From an uncultured Clostridia bacterium (lineage in GTDB: Bacteria > Bacillota > Clostridia > Oscillospirales > Acutalibacteraceae), in contig CAJOLX010000006.1 in NCBI GenBank assembly GCA_905235625.1, positions 1-64,000 of the forward strand: a stretch of DNA of 64,000 nt, read 5' to 3'. Each line of letters opens with the position of its first letter. The stretch's first letter is position 1. Under the pieces are notes generated by a model. It did no database searches. It was not told the DNA's origin and was given only the letters and a program-made list of their open reading frames with translations. Below are positions 38,411 to 48,403 of this stretch, piece by piece. The position numbers and the translations under genes were made by a program.

Positions 38411-38808
38411 AAACGGTAAGAGTTGCGGCGGCGGTCATATGCGATTCGCTCGAAAAGAAAGAAAAGATATTCGCGACGGCGAGAGGCTACGGCGATTTCA
38501 AAGGCAGATGGGAATTTCCCGGCGGCAAAATCGAAGCGGGCGAAACGCCCCGTCAGGCTCTCGCGAGAGAAATAAAAGAAGAGCTTGACGCCGAAATCAC
38601 CGTCGGCGAGCTTATCTGCAAAGCCGAATACGATTATCCCGCGTTTCATCTGTCAATGGACTGCTTCTGGTGCGAGGCAGGCGGCGAATTAAAGCTGCTT
38701 GAGGCGCAGGAGGGTAGGTGGCTCTCAAAAGGCGAGCTTTACTGCGTTGACTGGCTCCCCGCGGATAAAACGGTTATCGAAACCATAGAAAAACAAATGG
38801 GCGCGTAA
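38407..38808 (+). CDS. NUDIX (8-oxo-dGTP diphosphatase/MutT-like)
   Basis: GRWEFPGGKIEAGETPRQALAREIKEELDAEI; ATGA overlap with upstream gene. Confidence 0.9.
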   Translation: MKTVRVAAAVICDSLEKKEKIFATARGYGDFKGRWEFPGGKIEAGETPRQALAREIKEELDAEITVGELICKAEYDYPAFHLSMDCFWCEAGGELKLLEAQEGRWLSKGELYCVDWLPADKTVIETIEKQMGA

Positions 38809-38843
38809 TGCAACGCCTATCGCAAAATCCGAAAAGTAAAAAG

Positions 38844-38871
38844 TTGACATTATTTTTCGGCTGTATATAAT
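38844..38871 (+). promoter_or_regulatory. luxS promoter
   Basis: TTGACA (38844-38849), 16 bp, TATAAT (38866-38871). Confidence 0.7.
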
Positions 38872-38967
38872 TAAGATAAATTAAAGCAAATTATGCCGCC
38901 TGCCGCAAAATGAAGATGACGGCTCAAGCGGATCGGTATAAGGCATTTCATAAAAGGAGAAAACAAA

Positions 38968-39492
38968 ATGGAACTCATACAGAGCTTTTCGGTTGACCAC
39001 ACACGCATAGTGCCCGGTATTTTTACAAGCAGGGTCGACACTCTCGGCGAATATTCCGTCACCACTTACGACGTAAGGCTTAAAAAGCCAAACAAGGAGC
39101 CCGTTGTTGACGTTGCGGCAATGCACACCCTTGAGCATATAATCGCAACTTATCTGCGCAACGACCCCGATTGGAAAGACGAGGTCGTTTACTGGGGCCC
39201 CATGGGCTGCCTTACCGGTTTTTATCTCATATTGAAGGGCAGCCGCGCGCCTAAAGAAATTTACGGCTTGCTGCTCGGCGCGTTTAAATACGTTGAAGGC
39301 GCCGAAGAGGTTCCGGGCGCATCTCCCGTTAACTGCGGCAACTATCTTATGCACAATCTTGAAATGGCGAAGTGGTACGCGAGAGAATTCGCCGATTATC
39401 TTGCAGCGAACGCCGATAACGACGCGATTTTTGAATACCCCAAAACGGAACGCCTCGTCACAAACGAAGGTCAGAATTTCTTCGATTCTTAA
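38968..39492 (+). CDS. luxS: S-ribosylhomocysteine lyase
   Basis: SFSVDHTRIVPG, MHTLEHIIATYLRN zinc motif, GPMGCLTGFYL, VPGASPVNCGNYLMHNL. Confidence 0.95.
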   Translation: MELIQSFSVDHTRIVPGIFTSRVDTLGEYSVTTYDVRLKKPNKEPVVDVAAMHTLEHIIATYLRNDPDWKDEVVYWGPMGCLTGFYLILKGSRAPKEIYGLLLGAFKYVEGAEEVPGASPVNCGNYLMHNLEMAKWYAREFADYLAANADNDAIFEYPKTERLVTNEGQNFFDS

Positions 39493-39541
39493 TTAAGCTT
39501 AAGAGCCGCAAAAAGCGTCTTTTAAAAAGGAGACCGGCTAT

Positions 39542-39886
39542 ATGAATAATGAAATGCAGCAGTCAATCATTTACATTGGGCTCAACGATAAGGATACGGG
39601 AGTTCAAAAATTTGACACCGAAAAATACGTTTCAATTCTTAACAACGTGTGCAAAAACTATAAGGTCGCTTTTTCGACCCATTGTATAAACGGCGGCTAT
39701 TTCCATGAAGACGGCAGATACACGCAGGAAACCACTCTGGCGCTCACGCTGCTCGGCTTGGATGAATCCGTCGTTATGGAAATAGCAACGGACCTGTGCG
39801 CATTTTTTCATCAGGAAAGCGTTATGGTGGCGTCTTCGCCGTGCAAGGTCCACTTTGTAAAAGAAAGTCTTGATGATAATTTTTGA
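39542..39886 (+). CDS. Small conserved-looking protein (114 aa), unassigned
   Basis: GGAG RBS; IIYIGLNDKDTG...HEDGRYTQETTLALTLLG. Confidence 0.7.
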   Translation: MNNEMQQSIIYIGLNDKDTGVQKFDTEKYVSILNNVCKNYKVAFSTHCINGGYFHEDGRYTQETTLALTLLGLDESVVMEIATDLCAFFHQESVMVASSPCKVHFVKESLDDNF

Positions 39887-39954
39887 ACGGCGCTTTTGAG
39901 CTTTGAGTAAAAAAAGAGGATGAAAATCCAAAGTTTCGGCGGTGAGATTAAAAG

Positions 39955-42252
39955 TTGAAAAAGAGTTTTAAAGATATATTGATAATTGCGGTTTCTTTAT
40001 CGCTTGTCCTGTGCACCCTCGCCGCGTGCGGCGTTAGCTCGGGGCGTGAAATAAGCTCCATTGAGCAGCTTAACGACAGCTCTTACGTTATAGGTGTTCC
40101 GCTTGATACCAATGACAGTAAGCTGATTGCCGAGGAGTTTCCGAACGCTCAGATAAAACATTTTCCGAGCGACCTGAACGGTTACACCGCCCTCGGCGAA
40201 GGCAAAATTGACGCATTCGCGGGCGACAAGCTCGCCATGCAGATAGCTCTTAAAAACGGGCTTAAAGGAATTCGTCTGCTTGACGGCTCTCTCGGCAGCG
40301 TCCACGTTTGCGCGCCTGCCGTTTCTCCCGTCTCAAAAGTGCCCGATTTGCTCAACAAAATAAACGCTTTTCTTGACGAAATAGAGAGCTCGGGCGTTAA
40401 GGACGAAATGATTGAGCGCCTGCTGATAAACGGCGAAGAGAAAATGGCGGACATTTCCCTGCCCGAGTCATCGGATATTCACCTTAGGGTGGGCACGACA
40501 GGCTGCATAACGCCCTACACCTATTACGTGGGCACGGAGCTTTGCGGCTACGATATTGAGCTCGCTAACCGCTTTGCCGCATGGCTCGGCGCAACGATTG
40601 AATTTAAAGTTTATGATTATGACGGCATCGTTCCCGCGGCTCTCAGCGGAGACGTTGACTGCGTTTTTGCCAATCTTTACGTAACCCCCGAGAGGGAAGA
40701 AATAATTGAGTTTTCCAACCCGACATATATCGGCGAGATAGGCGTTGCCGTGCAGGATAAAACCGCTGCGTCCGGAAATAAAAGCAATGAAAACGCGGGC
40801 AAAGGCGAAACTCCCAATGCGTATGATTTTAATAATTCCCGCATAGCGATTCTCACGGGCACGAATTTTTTAGATATTGTATCGAATGAATTGCCCGACG
40901 CTCAGCAGATTATTTTTAACACCGTTCCCGATATGGTGGAAGCGCTTGAATCGGGTAAGGTTGACGCAATAGCGCTCGATGAGCCCGTAGCGCGCAATAT
41001 CGTAGCGGAGCGTGACGGCGTAAGGATTGCCGAGGGAACTTTGGACGATTTTTCGCTGGCTTATATCTTCAACAAAAGCGAAAAATATCAGGCGCTTTGT
41101 GATGAGCTTTCGGAATATTTGCGCTCCATTAAAGAGGACGGAACTATCCAAAACCTGCAAAGCAAGTGGTTTGACTCCGTTACCGACAGGTCGATGATGT
41201 CGGTCGACATAAAATCTTTGCCGGACACGAACGGCACCCTTAAAATTGTGACGATAAGTTATCCTCCGTTTTCCATGTTTGAAGAGGGCGATTTCTTTGG
41301 CTATGATATCGAGATTTTAGCGCTTTTTTGCAAGGAAAAAGGGTATAAACCCGAAATTACCGAAATAAACCAGGACGCAGTCATTTCTGCCATCCAAGCC
41401 GAAAAATTCGATCTCGGAGCCTGCTCGGCGGCAATAACCGAAGAAAGACAGGAACTGATAAATTTTTCGGAGCCCGGTTGTGACGCCGGCGTTGTGCTGC
41501 TTATTGCCGGCGAAAAGAATACCGAAGGAATATCGTTCATTGAAAACGTAATATCGAGCTTTGAAAAAACGTTCATACGCGAAAACAGATATAAGCTGTT
41601 TTTGCAGGGAATATTGATGACGATTATCATCGCCTCTCTTTCCGCCCTTTTCGGCACTCTGCTCGGCTTTGTGATTTTTATGCTCTGCAGGCACGGAAAC
41701 CGCGCTGCAAACGGCGTTGCGAAGGTGTTCGGCAGGCTTATGGAGGGTCTTCCCGTAGTCGTGCTTTTGATGATCCTTTATTACATCGTGTTTTCAAGAG
41801 TTGACATAAGCGGAGTGGCGGTGTCGGTCATTGCGTTCACAATGACTTTCGGCGCGGAGGTTTACGCCATGATTAACTCCGCCGTTGCTACCGTTGACAT
41901 AGGTCAGACGGAAGCGGCTTATTCTCTCGGCTACACCGACAGAAAGGCGTTTTTCAGATTTATTCTGCCTCAGGCTCTGCCGCATTTTCTGCCCGCTTAT
42001 CGCAGCAGCCTCGTAAGCCTTATCAAGGCGACAGCCGTTGTGGGCTACATCGCCGTTCAGGACCTTACGAAAATGGCGGATATAGTGAGAAGCAGAACTT
42101 ACGATGCGTTTTTCCCGCTCATCGCTGTGGCGATAATCTACTATATAATCGCTCGCCTTATGGTTTTCGCCGTTAACAAAATAACTCTCGGCATTGACCC
42201 CGAAAGGCGTAAAAAAGAGGACGTGCTGAAAGGAGTGGACACTCATGATTGA
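39955..42252 (+). CDS. Amino-acid ABC transporter fusion: two tandem substrate-binding modules plus permease (765 aa)
   Basis: TTG start; lipobox CTLAAC; two copies of the lobe pair, then permease ILMTIIIASLSALFGTLLGFVIF...EAAYSLGYTDRKAFFRFILPQALP. Confidence 0.88.
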   Translation: MKKSFKDILIIAVSLSLVLCTLAACGVSSGREISSIEQLNDSSYVIGVPLDTNDSKLIAEEFPNAQIKHFPSDLNGYTALGEGKIDAFAGDKLAMQIALKNGLKGIRLLDGSLGSVHVCAPAVSPVSKVPDLLNKINAFLDEIESSGVKDEMIERLLINGEEKMADISLPESSDIHLRVGTTGCITPYTYYVGTELCGYDIELANRFAAWLGATIEFKVYDYDGIVPAALSGDVDCVFANLYVTPEREEIIEFSNPTYIGEIGVAVQDKTAASGNKSNENAGKGETPNAYDFNNSRIAILTGTNFLDIVSNELPDAQQIIFNTVPDMVEALESGKVDAIALDEPVARNIVAERDGVRIAEGTLDDFSLAYIFNKSEKYQALCDELSEYLRSIKEDGTIQNLQSKWFDSVTDRSMMSVDIKSLPDTNGTLKIVTISYPPFSMFEEGDFFGYDIEILALFCKEKGYKPEITEINQDAVISAIQAEKFDLGACSAAITEERQELINFSEPGCDAGVVLLIAGEKNTEGISFIENVISSFEKTFIRENRYKLFLQGILMTIIIASLSALFGTLLGFVIFMLCRHGNRAANGVAKVFGRLMEGLPVVVLLMILYYIVFSRVDISGVAVSVIAFTMTFGAEVYAMINSAVATVDIGQTEAAYSLGYTDRKAFFRFILPQALPHFLPAYRSSLVSLIKATAVVGYIAVQDLTKMADIVRSRTYDAFFPLIAVAIIYYIIARLMVFAVNKITLGIDPERRKKEDVLKGVDTHD

Positions 42253-43342
42253 GCTTATTCATCTTCGCAAAGAATACGAAAACGCAACTCCGCTTAAAGA
42301 CGTTAACACCGTCATAAACGACGGTGACGTTATCTCGATAATCGGGCCCTCCGGCACCGGCAAATCGACCCTCATAAGATGCATTGAAATGCTTGAAAAA
42401 CCCACGAGCGGCAAGATTTTGCTGAACGGCGAAGACATAACGGACCCGAAATACGACATCACCAAGGCGAGAAAGCGCATGGGCATGGTGTTTCAGTCCT
42501 TCAACCTTTTCGGCCACCTCACCGTTATTGAAAACATAATGACTCCGCAAATAGACATTCTCGGCAAAAGCAGGCAGGAGGCTTACGACAAAGGTGTTGA
42601 GCTGCTCAAGAGGGTAGGGCTGTCGGGCAGAGAGCTTCAATATCCCTCTCAGCTTTCGGGCGGTCAGAAGCAGAGGGTCGCGATAGCGAGAGCCCTCGCC
42701 ATGGACCCCGAGGTCATTCTCTTTGACGAGCCGACGAGCGCTCTCGACCCCACTATGGTGGGCGAGGTTCAGTCCGTAATAAAAGACCTTGCCGCAAGCG
42801 GCAAAACCATGATGATAGTCACTCACGAAATGAATTTCGCGAGAAAAGTCAGCAGCCGCGTTTTTTATATGGACGACGGCGGCATATACGAAGACGGCGC
42901 CCCCGAGCAGATTTTTGAAAATCCGCAAAAGGAGCTCACGAAAAGATTTATTCAAAGGCTCAAGATACTTGAATTCAAAATCGAAAGCCGTGATTTCGAC
43001 TTCCTCAGCGCGGAAAGCGAAATCGAAAGATACTGCCTTGAAAATGACGTTCCTTCGCGCGTTAAATACCGCATAAGCCTTGTGTTTGAAGAATTGCTTC
43101 AGCAGCTTTTGATGCCCGTAATCGGCAAGACACAGGCGAACGTCAAGATAGAATACGCCCCCGCCAAAGAGGAAGCGGCGGTAACGGTGAGCTACGGCGG
43201 CGAAAAATTTGACCCTGCCGACGGCGACAACGAGCTTTCATACAGGGTGCTTAAAGCGACCACCGACGAGGTAAGCTTCGCTTACGACCCCGAAGCGGAA
43301 TTTGCAAACACCGTTAAGGTGCTCATATCCGAGAGTAAATAA
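42245..43342 (+). CDS. Amino-acid ABC transporter ATPase with C-terminal RsbW/GHKL-like extension
   Basis: GPSGTGKSTL, LSGGQKQRVAIARAL, ILFDEPTSALDP; extra ~120 aa with RISLVFEELLQQLL...VTVSYGGEKFDP...DEVSFAYDPEAEFANTVKVLI. Confidence 0.85.
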   Translation: MIELIHLRKEYENATPLKDVNTVINDGDVISIIGPSGTGKSTLIRCIEMLEKPTSGKILLNGEDITDPKYDITKARKRMGMVFQSFNLFGHLTVIENIMTPQIDILGKSRQEAYDKGVELLKRVGLSGRELQYPSQLSGGQKQRVAIARALAMDPEVILFDEPTSALDPTMVGEVQSVIKDLAASGKTMMIVTHEMNFARKVSSRVFYMDDGGIYEDGAPEQIFENPQKELTKRFIQRLKILEFKIESRDFDFLSAESEIERYCLENDVPSRVKYRISLVFEELLQQLLMPVIGKTQANVKIEYAPAKEEAAVTVSYGGEKFDPADGDNELSYRVLKATTDEVSFAYDPEAEFANTVKVLISESK

Positions 43343-43365
43343 AAGTTTGATTTTGAGAGAGGCTT

Positions 43366-44202
43366 ATGAAAACCGCACCTAAAATAATACTTTGCGCCGT
43401 TATTGCGCTCGCGCTCTTTGCAGGCGTGTTCGCGGTCGTTCGTCATCACTCGGGCAATAAAACGCCCGAAGAAGCTAAAATGACCGAAGCTGCGGCAGAA
43501 GAAGCGAAAGCGACCGAAACGGCTGCAGAAGAAAGCAGCGAAACGCCTCGGACAAACGGAAATCGGGAGAGTGAGAGAATGCTCGAAGTAAATAACGTTC
43601 GCCTTTCCGTTAAGGAAGCGGGGAGCGGCAGGGATATGATACTCATTCACGGAAGAACTCTTTCAAAAGAGAGCATGGACCCTCTGTTTGACCGATACAA
43701 AAGCAGTTATCACGTGGTGAGCTATGACGTGAGAGGGCACGGCAAAACCGAGTCAAGCGGAGAATTTTCGCTCGACGATCTTGCCGACGATCTCAACGCG
43801 CTTATGGCGGCTTACGGCATGGAAAAGCCCGTTGTAATAGGTTTTTCCATGGGCTCATACATTGCCCTGAGAGCTGCCGAAAAATACCCCGGTTCTTTCT
43901 CCAAAGTGGTGCTCATAGGCACGCGCGGCGCAAGAACGTTTTCCTCGTGGACAACGAATGACGAGGTCGGCAGGGCGCTCGAAAGCTTTGACAATATGAC
44001 CGACGCTTATAAAGTGACGGAGCCCGTTTTGGTCCTTACCGGTGAACGTGATGTGATAAATCCCCCCGCGGAGGGAGAAAAGGTCGCAAACGCTCTGCCG
44101 AACGCGGTTTATAAAATCGTGCCGCGCGCGGAGCATGAGGCTTATTCTTCAAATCCGACTTTCGTATTTAACGAACTCGATAACTTTCTTAACGATAATT
44201 AA
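43366..44202 (+). CDS. Membrane-anchored alpha/beta hydrolase
   Basis: N-terminal TM; ILIHGRTLSKESM, YDVRGHGKTESSG, VIGFSMGSYIAL, LTGERDVINPP. Confidence 0.85.
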   Translation: MKTAPKIILCAVIALALFAGVFAVVRHHSGNKTPEEAKMTEAAAEEAKATETAAEESSETPRTNGNRESERMLEVNNVRLSVKEAGSGRDMILIHGRTLSKESMDPLFDRYKSSYHVVSYDVRGHGKTESSGEFSLDDLADDLNALMAAYGMEKPVVIGFSMGSYIALRAAEKYPGSFSKVVLIGTRGARTFSSWTTNDEVGRALESFDNMTDAYKVTEPVLVLTGERDVINPPAEGEKVANALPNAVYKIVPRAEHEAYSSNPTFVFNELDNFLNDN

Positions 44203-44235
44203 AGCCCGGAAGGCTTTTTGACACGGGGTGAGGCT

Positions 44236-45573
44236 ATGATAGAGGGCTTTTCCGCCCGGGAGCTGGTCGAGGAAGAAATAAAGCAGAGAAGGCAGGAAGG
44301 CTGCGCCGTTTCGGATTATGATTTGACGGGGCTTTCCGACGAAGAGCTTGAAAAAATATATCTTGAGCTCTCGGCGCTTAAAGTCAAAGCTGATTTTCCT
44401 TTTTACGAGCCGAACGACCTTGACGAAATACTGAAAAATTCCGACGGGAGCTCATACAAAAAAGAGCCCGACAAAAAGGATTTGCACGATAAATTTTACG
44501 GCGCGTGGCTCGGCAGAATTATCGGCTGCATTATGGGCAAGCCCGTAGAGCGAAGCCCCTACGGAGGCGGCGACGAAAATTTTGCCGGCTGGGAATACGT
44601 TAAGCTTTGGCAGCAGGGCGCGTCGGATCCTTTTCCGCCCGACAACTACATATCCGGCAAATCGTCGGCGTCGGAAAAATATTCGCTTAAAGTCAACTGC
44701 CCCGACAGCCTCAAAGAAAACATACGCTTTGCCGAGAGCGACGACGATATAAGATACCTCGTGCTCGGCCTTCTGATAAACGAAAAATACGGCAATGATT
44801 TCACGCCGAGTGACGTTGCGGGCATGTGGCAGAAATATCTGCCCCTCTCAATGTGCTTTACGGCGGAGAGGGCGGCGCTTATAAACAGCGTGACCTGCCC
44901 CGAAACCGACCCCGCAAAGCAGGTGGAATTTTGCCACGGCAACAGAAATCCTTACCGCGAGTGGATAGGCGCTCAGATAAGAGCGGACCACTACGGATAC
45001 TATAACGCGGGCGACCCTCTCGCCGCCGCGAAATCGGCTTATAACGACGCGATTTTTTCTCACGTTAAAAACGGCGTTTACGGCTCAATGTTTGTCGCCG
45101 CTCTCACCGCCGCGGCATTTACGGAAAAGGACGCGGAGAAGTGCATAGAAATCGCTTTGTCGGTCATTCCGAACACCTCAAGGCTTTACGCCGACGTTTT
45201 GTTCGCGGTGAAGGCGGCAAAGAGTTCTTCAAACGCCGAGGAGCTTTATTCTTCCCTTTGGAGCCGCTTCTCATCTCTTTCGCCCGTTCACACAAACAAT
45301 AACGCAGCGGTCTGCGCCGCGGCTCTCATAAAAGGCGGCGGAGATTTTGCAAAATCCGTGGGAATTGCCGTCGGAGCGGGCTGGGATACCGACTGCAACG
45401 GCGCAACGGTCGGCTCGGTTGCCGGCATAATCAGCGGCGCCGAAGGCATACCGGATTATCTTAAAAATCCGCTTGGCGATACGCTTTATTCTTCAATACC
45501 GGATTTTCATCCCGCAAAGATTTCTCTCTGCGCCGAGAGAAGCGAGAAGCTGTATCTTTCGCGCAGTAAATAA
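44236..45573 (+). CDS. ADP-ribosylglycohydrolase family protein
   Basis: KFYGAWLGRIIGCIMGKPVE, SDDDIRYLVLGLL, AVGAGWDTDCNGATVGSVAGIISG. Confidence 0.88.
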   Translation: MIEGFSARELVEEEIKQRRQEGCAVSDYDLTGLSDEELEKIYLELSALKVKADFPFYEPNDLDEILKNSDGSSYKKEPDKKDLHDKFYGAWLGRIIGCIMGKPVERSPYGGGDENFAGWEYVKLWQQGASDPFPPDNYISGKSSASEKYSLKVNCPDSLKENIRFAESDDDIRYLVLGLLINEKYGNDFTPSDVAGMWQKYLPLSMCFTAERAALINSVTCPETDPAKQVEFCHGNRNPYREWIGAQIRADHYGYYNAGDPLAAAKSAYNDAIFSHVKNGVYGSMFVAALTAAAFTEKDAEKCIEIALSVIPNTSRLYADVLFAVKAAKSSSNAEELYSSLWSRFSSLSPVHTNNNAAVCAAALIKGGGDFAKSVGIAVGAGWDTDCNGATVGSVAGIISGAEGIPDYLKNPLGDTLYSSIPDFHPAKISLCAERSEKLYLSRSK

Positions 45574-45668
45574 ACTTTTCACAAGCAATAATTCGCAAAC
45601 GCATTTTCGGGCGATATTATCGTTCTCGTCCGAAAAACAATAATCAAAATCGGAAATGGGGTTTTGCT

Positions 45669-47039
45669 ATGGTCATCGGCATGATCGGCGACATGTTTTC
45701 AAAAATGATAGGCACGCTGGCGGTGATACTTGTCGTTTCGGCGTTTATAGGCGGCAGCGACGTGATGTCAAAATTTACGGTGAATGAAAAGAAATGGAAA
45801 ATTATCATCATCACCGGTCTGCTCGGCGGAATATTCGGAATTTACGGCAATATTTCGGGCTTTGAGCTTAACGGCGCCGTCGTTTCCGTTCGCGATATAG
45901 GCCCGATGCTCGCGGGCTTTACCGCAGGGCCGATCAGCGGCTTGATTGCGGGCGCAGTTGCGGGAATTCACAGGCTTATGATGGGCGGCATCACCGCAAA
46001 GGCGTGCGTTGTGGCGACCTGCTGCATAGGCGTTATCTGCGGCGCGATTTCCATGAAATGGCGCAAAATCGTTTCAAAACCTTTGTTCGCTTTTTTGCTC
46101 AGCGCCGCTATGGAAGCTTTTCACCTGTGCGTTGTGCTGATAATGGTGAAGCCCTTTGAAACGGCTCTCGACATAGTCAAGGCGATAGCCGTTCCGTTCA
46201 TTCTGACTAACGCCGCCGGCTTCGCGATGATGATTGCGATAATAACCTACACCGAAAAGCAGCGAGCTCTCACAAGCGAAAAAAGCCGCTTGCAGTCCGA
46301 GCTTGAAACGGCGAGCGTAATTCAGCACTCCCTGCTTCCGCTTATCACTGAAAATTATCCGGGGCGCGAAGGCCTCAGCGTCGGCGCGTCAATGGAAGCG
46401 GCAAAGGAAGTCGGCGGAGATTTTTATGACTTTTTCTTCGTTGATTCAAACCGCATAGCGTTCCTCATAGGCGACGTTTCGGGCAAAGGCATACCCGCCG
46501 CGATGTTTATGGCTTCGTCAAAAATAACCCTTCAAAACTGCATAAGGGATATTCCGGAGCTTTCGGCGGCTGTCGCAACGGCAAACAACTCTCTCTGCGC
46601 GCGCAATGAAGCGGATATGTTCGTCACAATCTGGGTCGGCGTTCTCAACCTCACAAGCGGTGAGCTCAAGTTTGTGAGCGCCGGTCACAATCCTCCCGTT
46701 TTGCTCAGAAACGGCAATGCGGAGCTTATGAAATTCAAAAACGGCTTTGTGCTCGCGGGCATGCAGGGCGCGAAATACAGAGAAAACGTCATAACTCTCG
46801 AAAAGGGCGATACCCTCTGCCTTTATACCGACGGCGTGACGGAAGCGGAGGATAAAGAGCACAATCTTTTCGGCGAAGAAAGGCTCATAAAATGCTTTGA
46901 AAACGGGAGCGGCAAAACTCCCGACGAGCTTATCGAAGGAGTTAAAAATTCGATTGACGATTTTATAAAAGGCAACAGCCAGTTTGACGATATGACGATG
47001 CTTTGCTTCAAATGGGGAGACGAAGCAAAAGCCGAGTAA
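45669..47039 (+). CDS. LytS-type 5TM sensor fused to SpoIIE/PP2C phosphatase
   Basis: VSVRDIGPMLAGFTAGPISGLIAGAVAGIHR; QSELETASVIQHSLLP, VGGDFYDFFF, GDVSGKGIPAAMFMA, LYTDGVTEA, FDDMTMLCFK. Confidence 0.9.
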   Translation: MVIGMIGDMFSKMIGTLAVILVVSAFIGGSDVMSKFTVNEKKWKIIIITGLLGGIFGIYGNISGFELNGAVVSVRDIGPMLAGFTAGPISGLIAGAVAGIHRLMMGGITAKACVVATCCIGVICGAISMKWRKIVSKPLFAFLLSAAMEAFHLCVVLIMVKPFETALDIVKAIAVPFILTNAAGFAMMIAIITYTEKQRALTSEKSRLQSELETASVIQHSLLPLITENYPGREGLSVGASMEAAKEVGGDFYDFFFVDSNRIAFLIGDVSGKGIPAAMFMASSKITLQNCIRDIPELSAAVATANNSLCARNEADMFVTIWVGVLNLTSGELKFVSAGHNPPVLLRNGNAELMKFKNGFVLAGMQGAKYRENVITLEKGDTLCLYTDGVTEAEDKEHNLFGEERLIKCFENGSGKTPDELIEGVKNSIDDFIKGNSQFDDMTMLCFKWGDEAKAE

Positions 47040-47296
47040 CGCTTAAACAAGCGTATCAACAAATAAAAGGGAAATAGAAAATTGAAAAATTCAATAAAAG
47101 CAAAAAAAGCCGCAAAATCCGCGCTTTGGTTTTTTCCCGCGTATTTTGCGTTCATTGCGTTTTTCGCGCTTCCTTGCCGAAAAAGAGAATTTTTCATCAA
47201 ACCATAAGGCGTATCATAATTCCCATAAGGCACCTTCTTTGATTTTTTTCACAATATTGCGGCGCTTAATCTTAATTTTTAAGGAGATGAGCGGTT

Positions 47297-48358
47297 TTGG
47301 GCATACTTAAAGCGTTTAAAGATTCTGTCGGCGGAGTCGCGGCAGACCAGTGGCTTGAGGTTTATTATTGCGACAGCCTGCCCGTAGGCACTTTGGCTTT
47401 AAGAGGCGTAAGGCAGGTCGGTCAAAACTCGGCAAACACAAAGGGCGACGAAAACGTTATCAGCGACGGCTCTGTAATAATCGTGAACGAAGGGCAGTGT
47501 GCCCTGGTTATTGAGCAGGGCAAAATAATCGCGGATTACAGGGAGCCCGGCGAAAACAAATTCCACAGCGACAAAACCTCGAGCGTCTTTTCAAAAGGCG
47601 GCATAAAAGGAATGGCAAAGCAAACCTTTGACCGCTTCGGCTACGGCGGAGTCGTCGCCGTTCATCAGTTTGTGATGTATTTAAATCTGAAAGAGCAGCT
47701 CGGCAACGAATTTTATCTCAGCTGCCCCGTAAGACTTGTTGACAGATACGGAAATCTCGATTTTGACGCGACCGTTTCCGTTTCGGGAATGTTCTCTTTT
47801 AAAATCACCGACCCCGTCACTTTCTATAAAAATGTTTGCCGCGCTTCCACCGGCGCCGTTTACACCGCGTCCGTTATGCCTCAGCTTATGGAGGAGTTTA
47901 AATCCGTTGCGATCAAAGGCATTTCGGAGCTTTGCGAATCGGGCGTTTCACCGACCGATATTTCAAAGAAAACGGAAGAATTAAGCGAGCTCATTAAAGC
48001 GCAGATGACCGAAAAATGGGCGGCACTCAGGGGCTTTTCGGCTCAGAGCGTTGCGATTTCTTCAATATCGGTTGCCGCCGAAGACCTCGGCGCGCTTCAG
48101 CTTGCCGAGCGCGTTAAAATGCTCACCGATCCTCAGATGGCGGCTGCGGCGCTCATATCCGCGCAGGCGGACGCAATGGTCGGCGCGGCGAATAATCCCG
48201 CCGGAGCGGCGGGCGCTTTCATAGGAGTTGCGGGCGCAGGGGCAGTAGGCGGCGCGTTCGCCGAAAGCGGCGCTTCAAATCCCAAATTGTGGGTTTGCAA
48301 ATGCGGCAAATACAATACCTCCGAATACTGTGAAAACTGCGGAGCAAAAAGGCTTTAA
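47297..48358 (+). CDS. SPFH-domain protein with C-terminal zinc ribbon (YdjI-like)
   Basis: TTG start with AAGGAG RBS; VNEGQCALVIEQGKIIADYREPGENKF; KLWVCKCGKYNTSEYCENCGAKR. Confidence 0.85.
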   Translation: MGILKAFKDSVGGVAADQWLEVYYCDSLPVGTLALRGVRQVGQNSANTKGDENVISDGSVIIVNEGQCALVIEQGKIIADYREPGENKFHSDKTSSVFSKGGIKGMAKQTFDRFGYGGVVAVHQFVMYLNLKEQLGNEFYLSCPVRLVDRYGNLDFDATVSVSGMFSFKITDPVTFYKNVCRASTGAVYTASVMPQLMEEFKSVAIKGISELCESGVSPTDISKKTEELSELIKAQMTEKWAALRGFSAQSVAISSISVAAEDLGALQLAERVKMLTDPQMAAAALISAQADAMVGAANNPAGAAGAFIGVAGAGAVGGAFAESGASNPKLWVCKCGKYNTSEYCENCGAKRL

Positions 48359-48403
48359 GAACAAATCGCTTTTACGTAATACAACCCGAAGAGGAGAGGT
48401 TAT

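Noticed and set aside
42173-42955. 260-aa minus-strand ORF opposite the ABC ATPase
   Set aside because: Mirror frame of a strongly conserved ATPase; no independent support.
47082-47207. 41-codon TTG-initiated ORF (LKNSIKAKKAAKSALWFFPAYFAFIAFFALPCRKREFFIKP)
   Set aside because: Weak start, no clear RBS or homology; possibly a remnant but not supportable.
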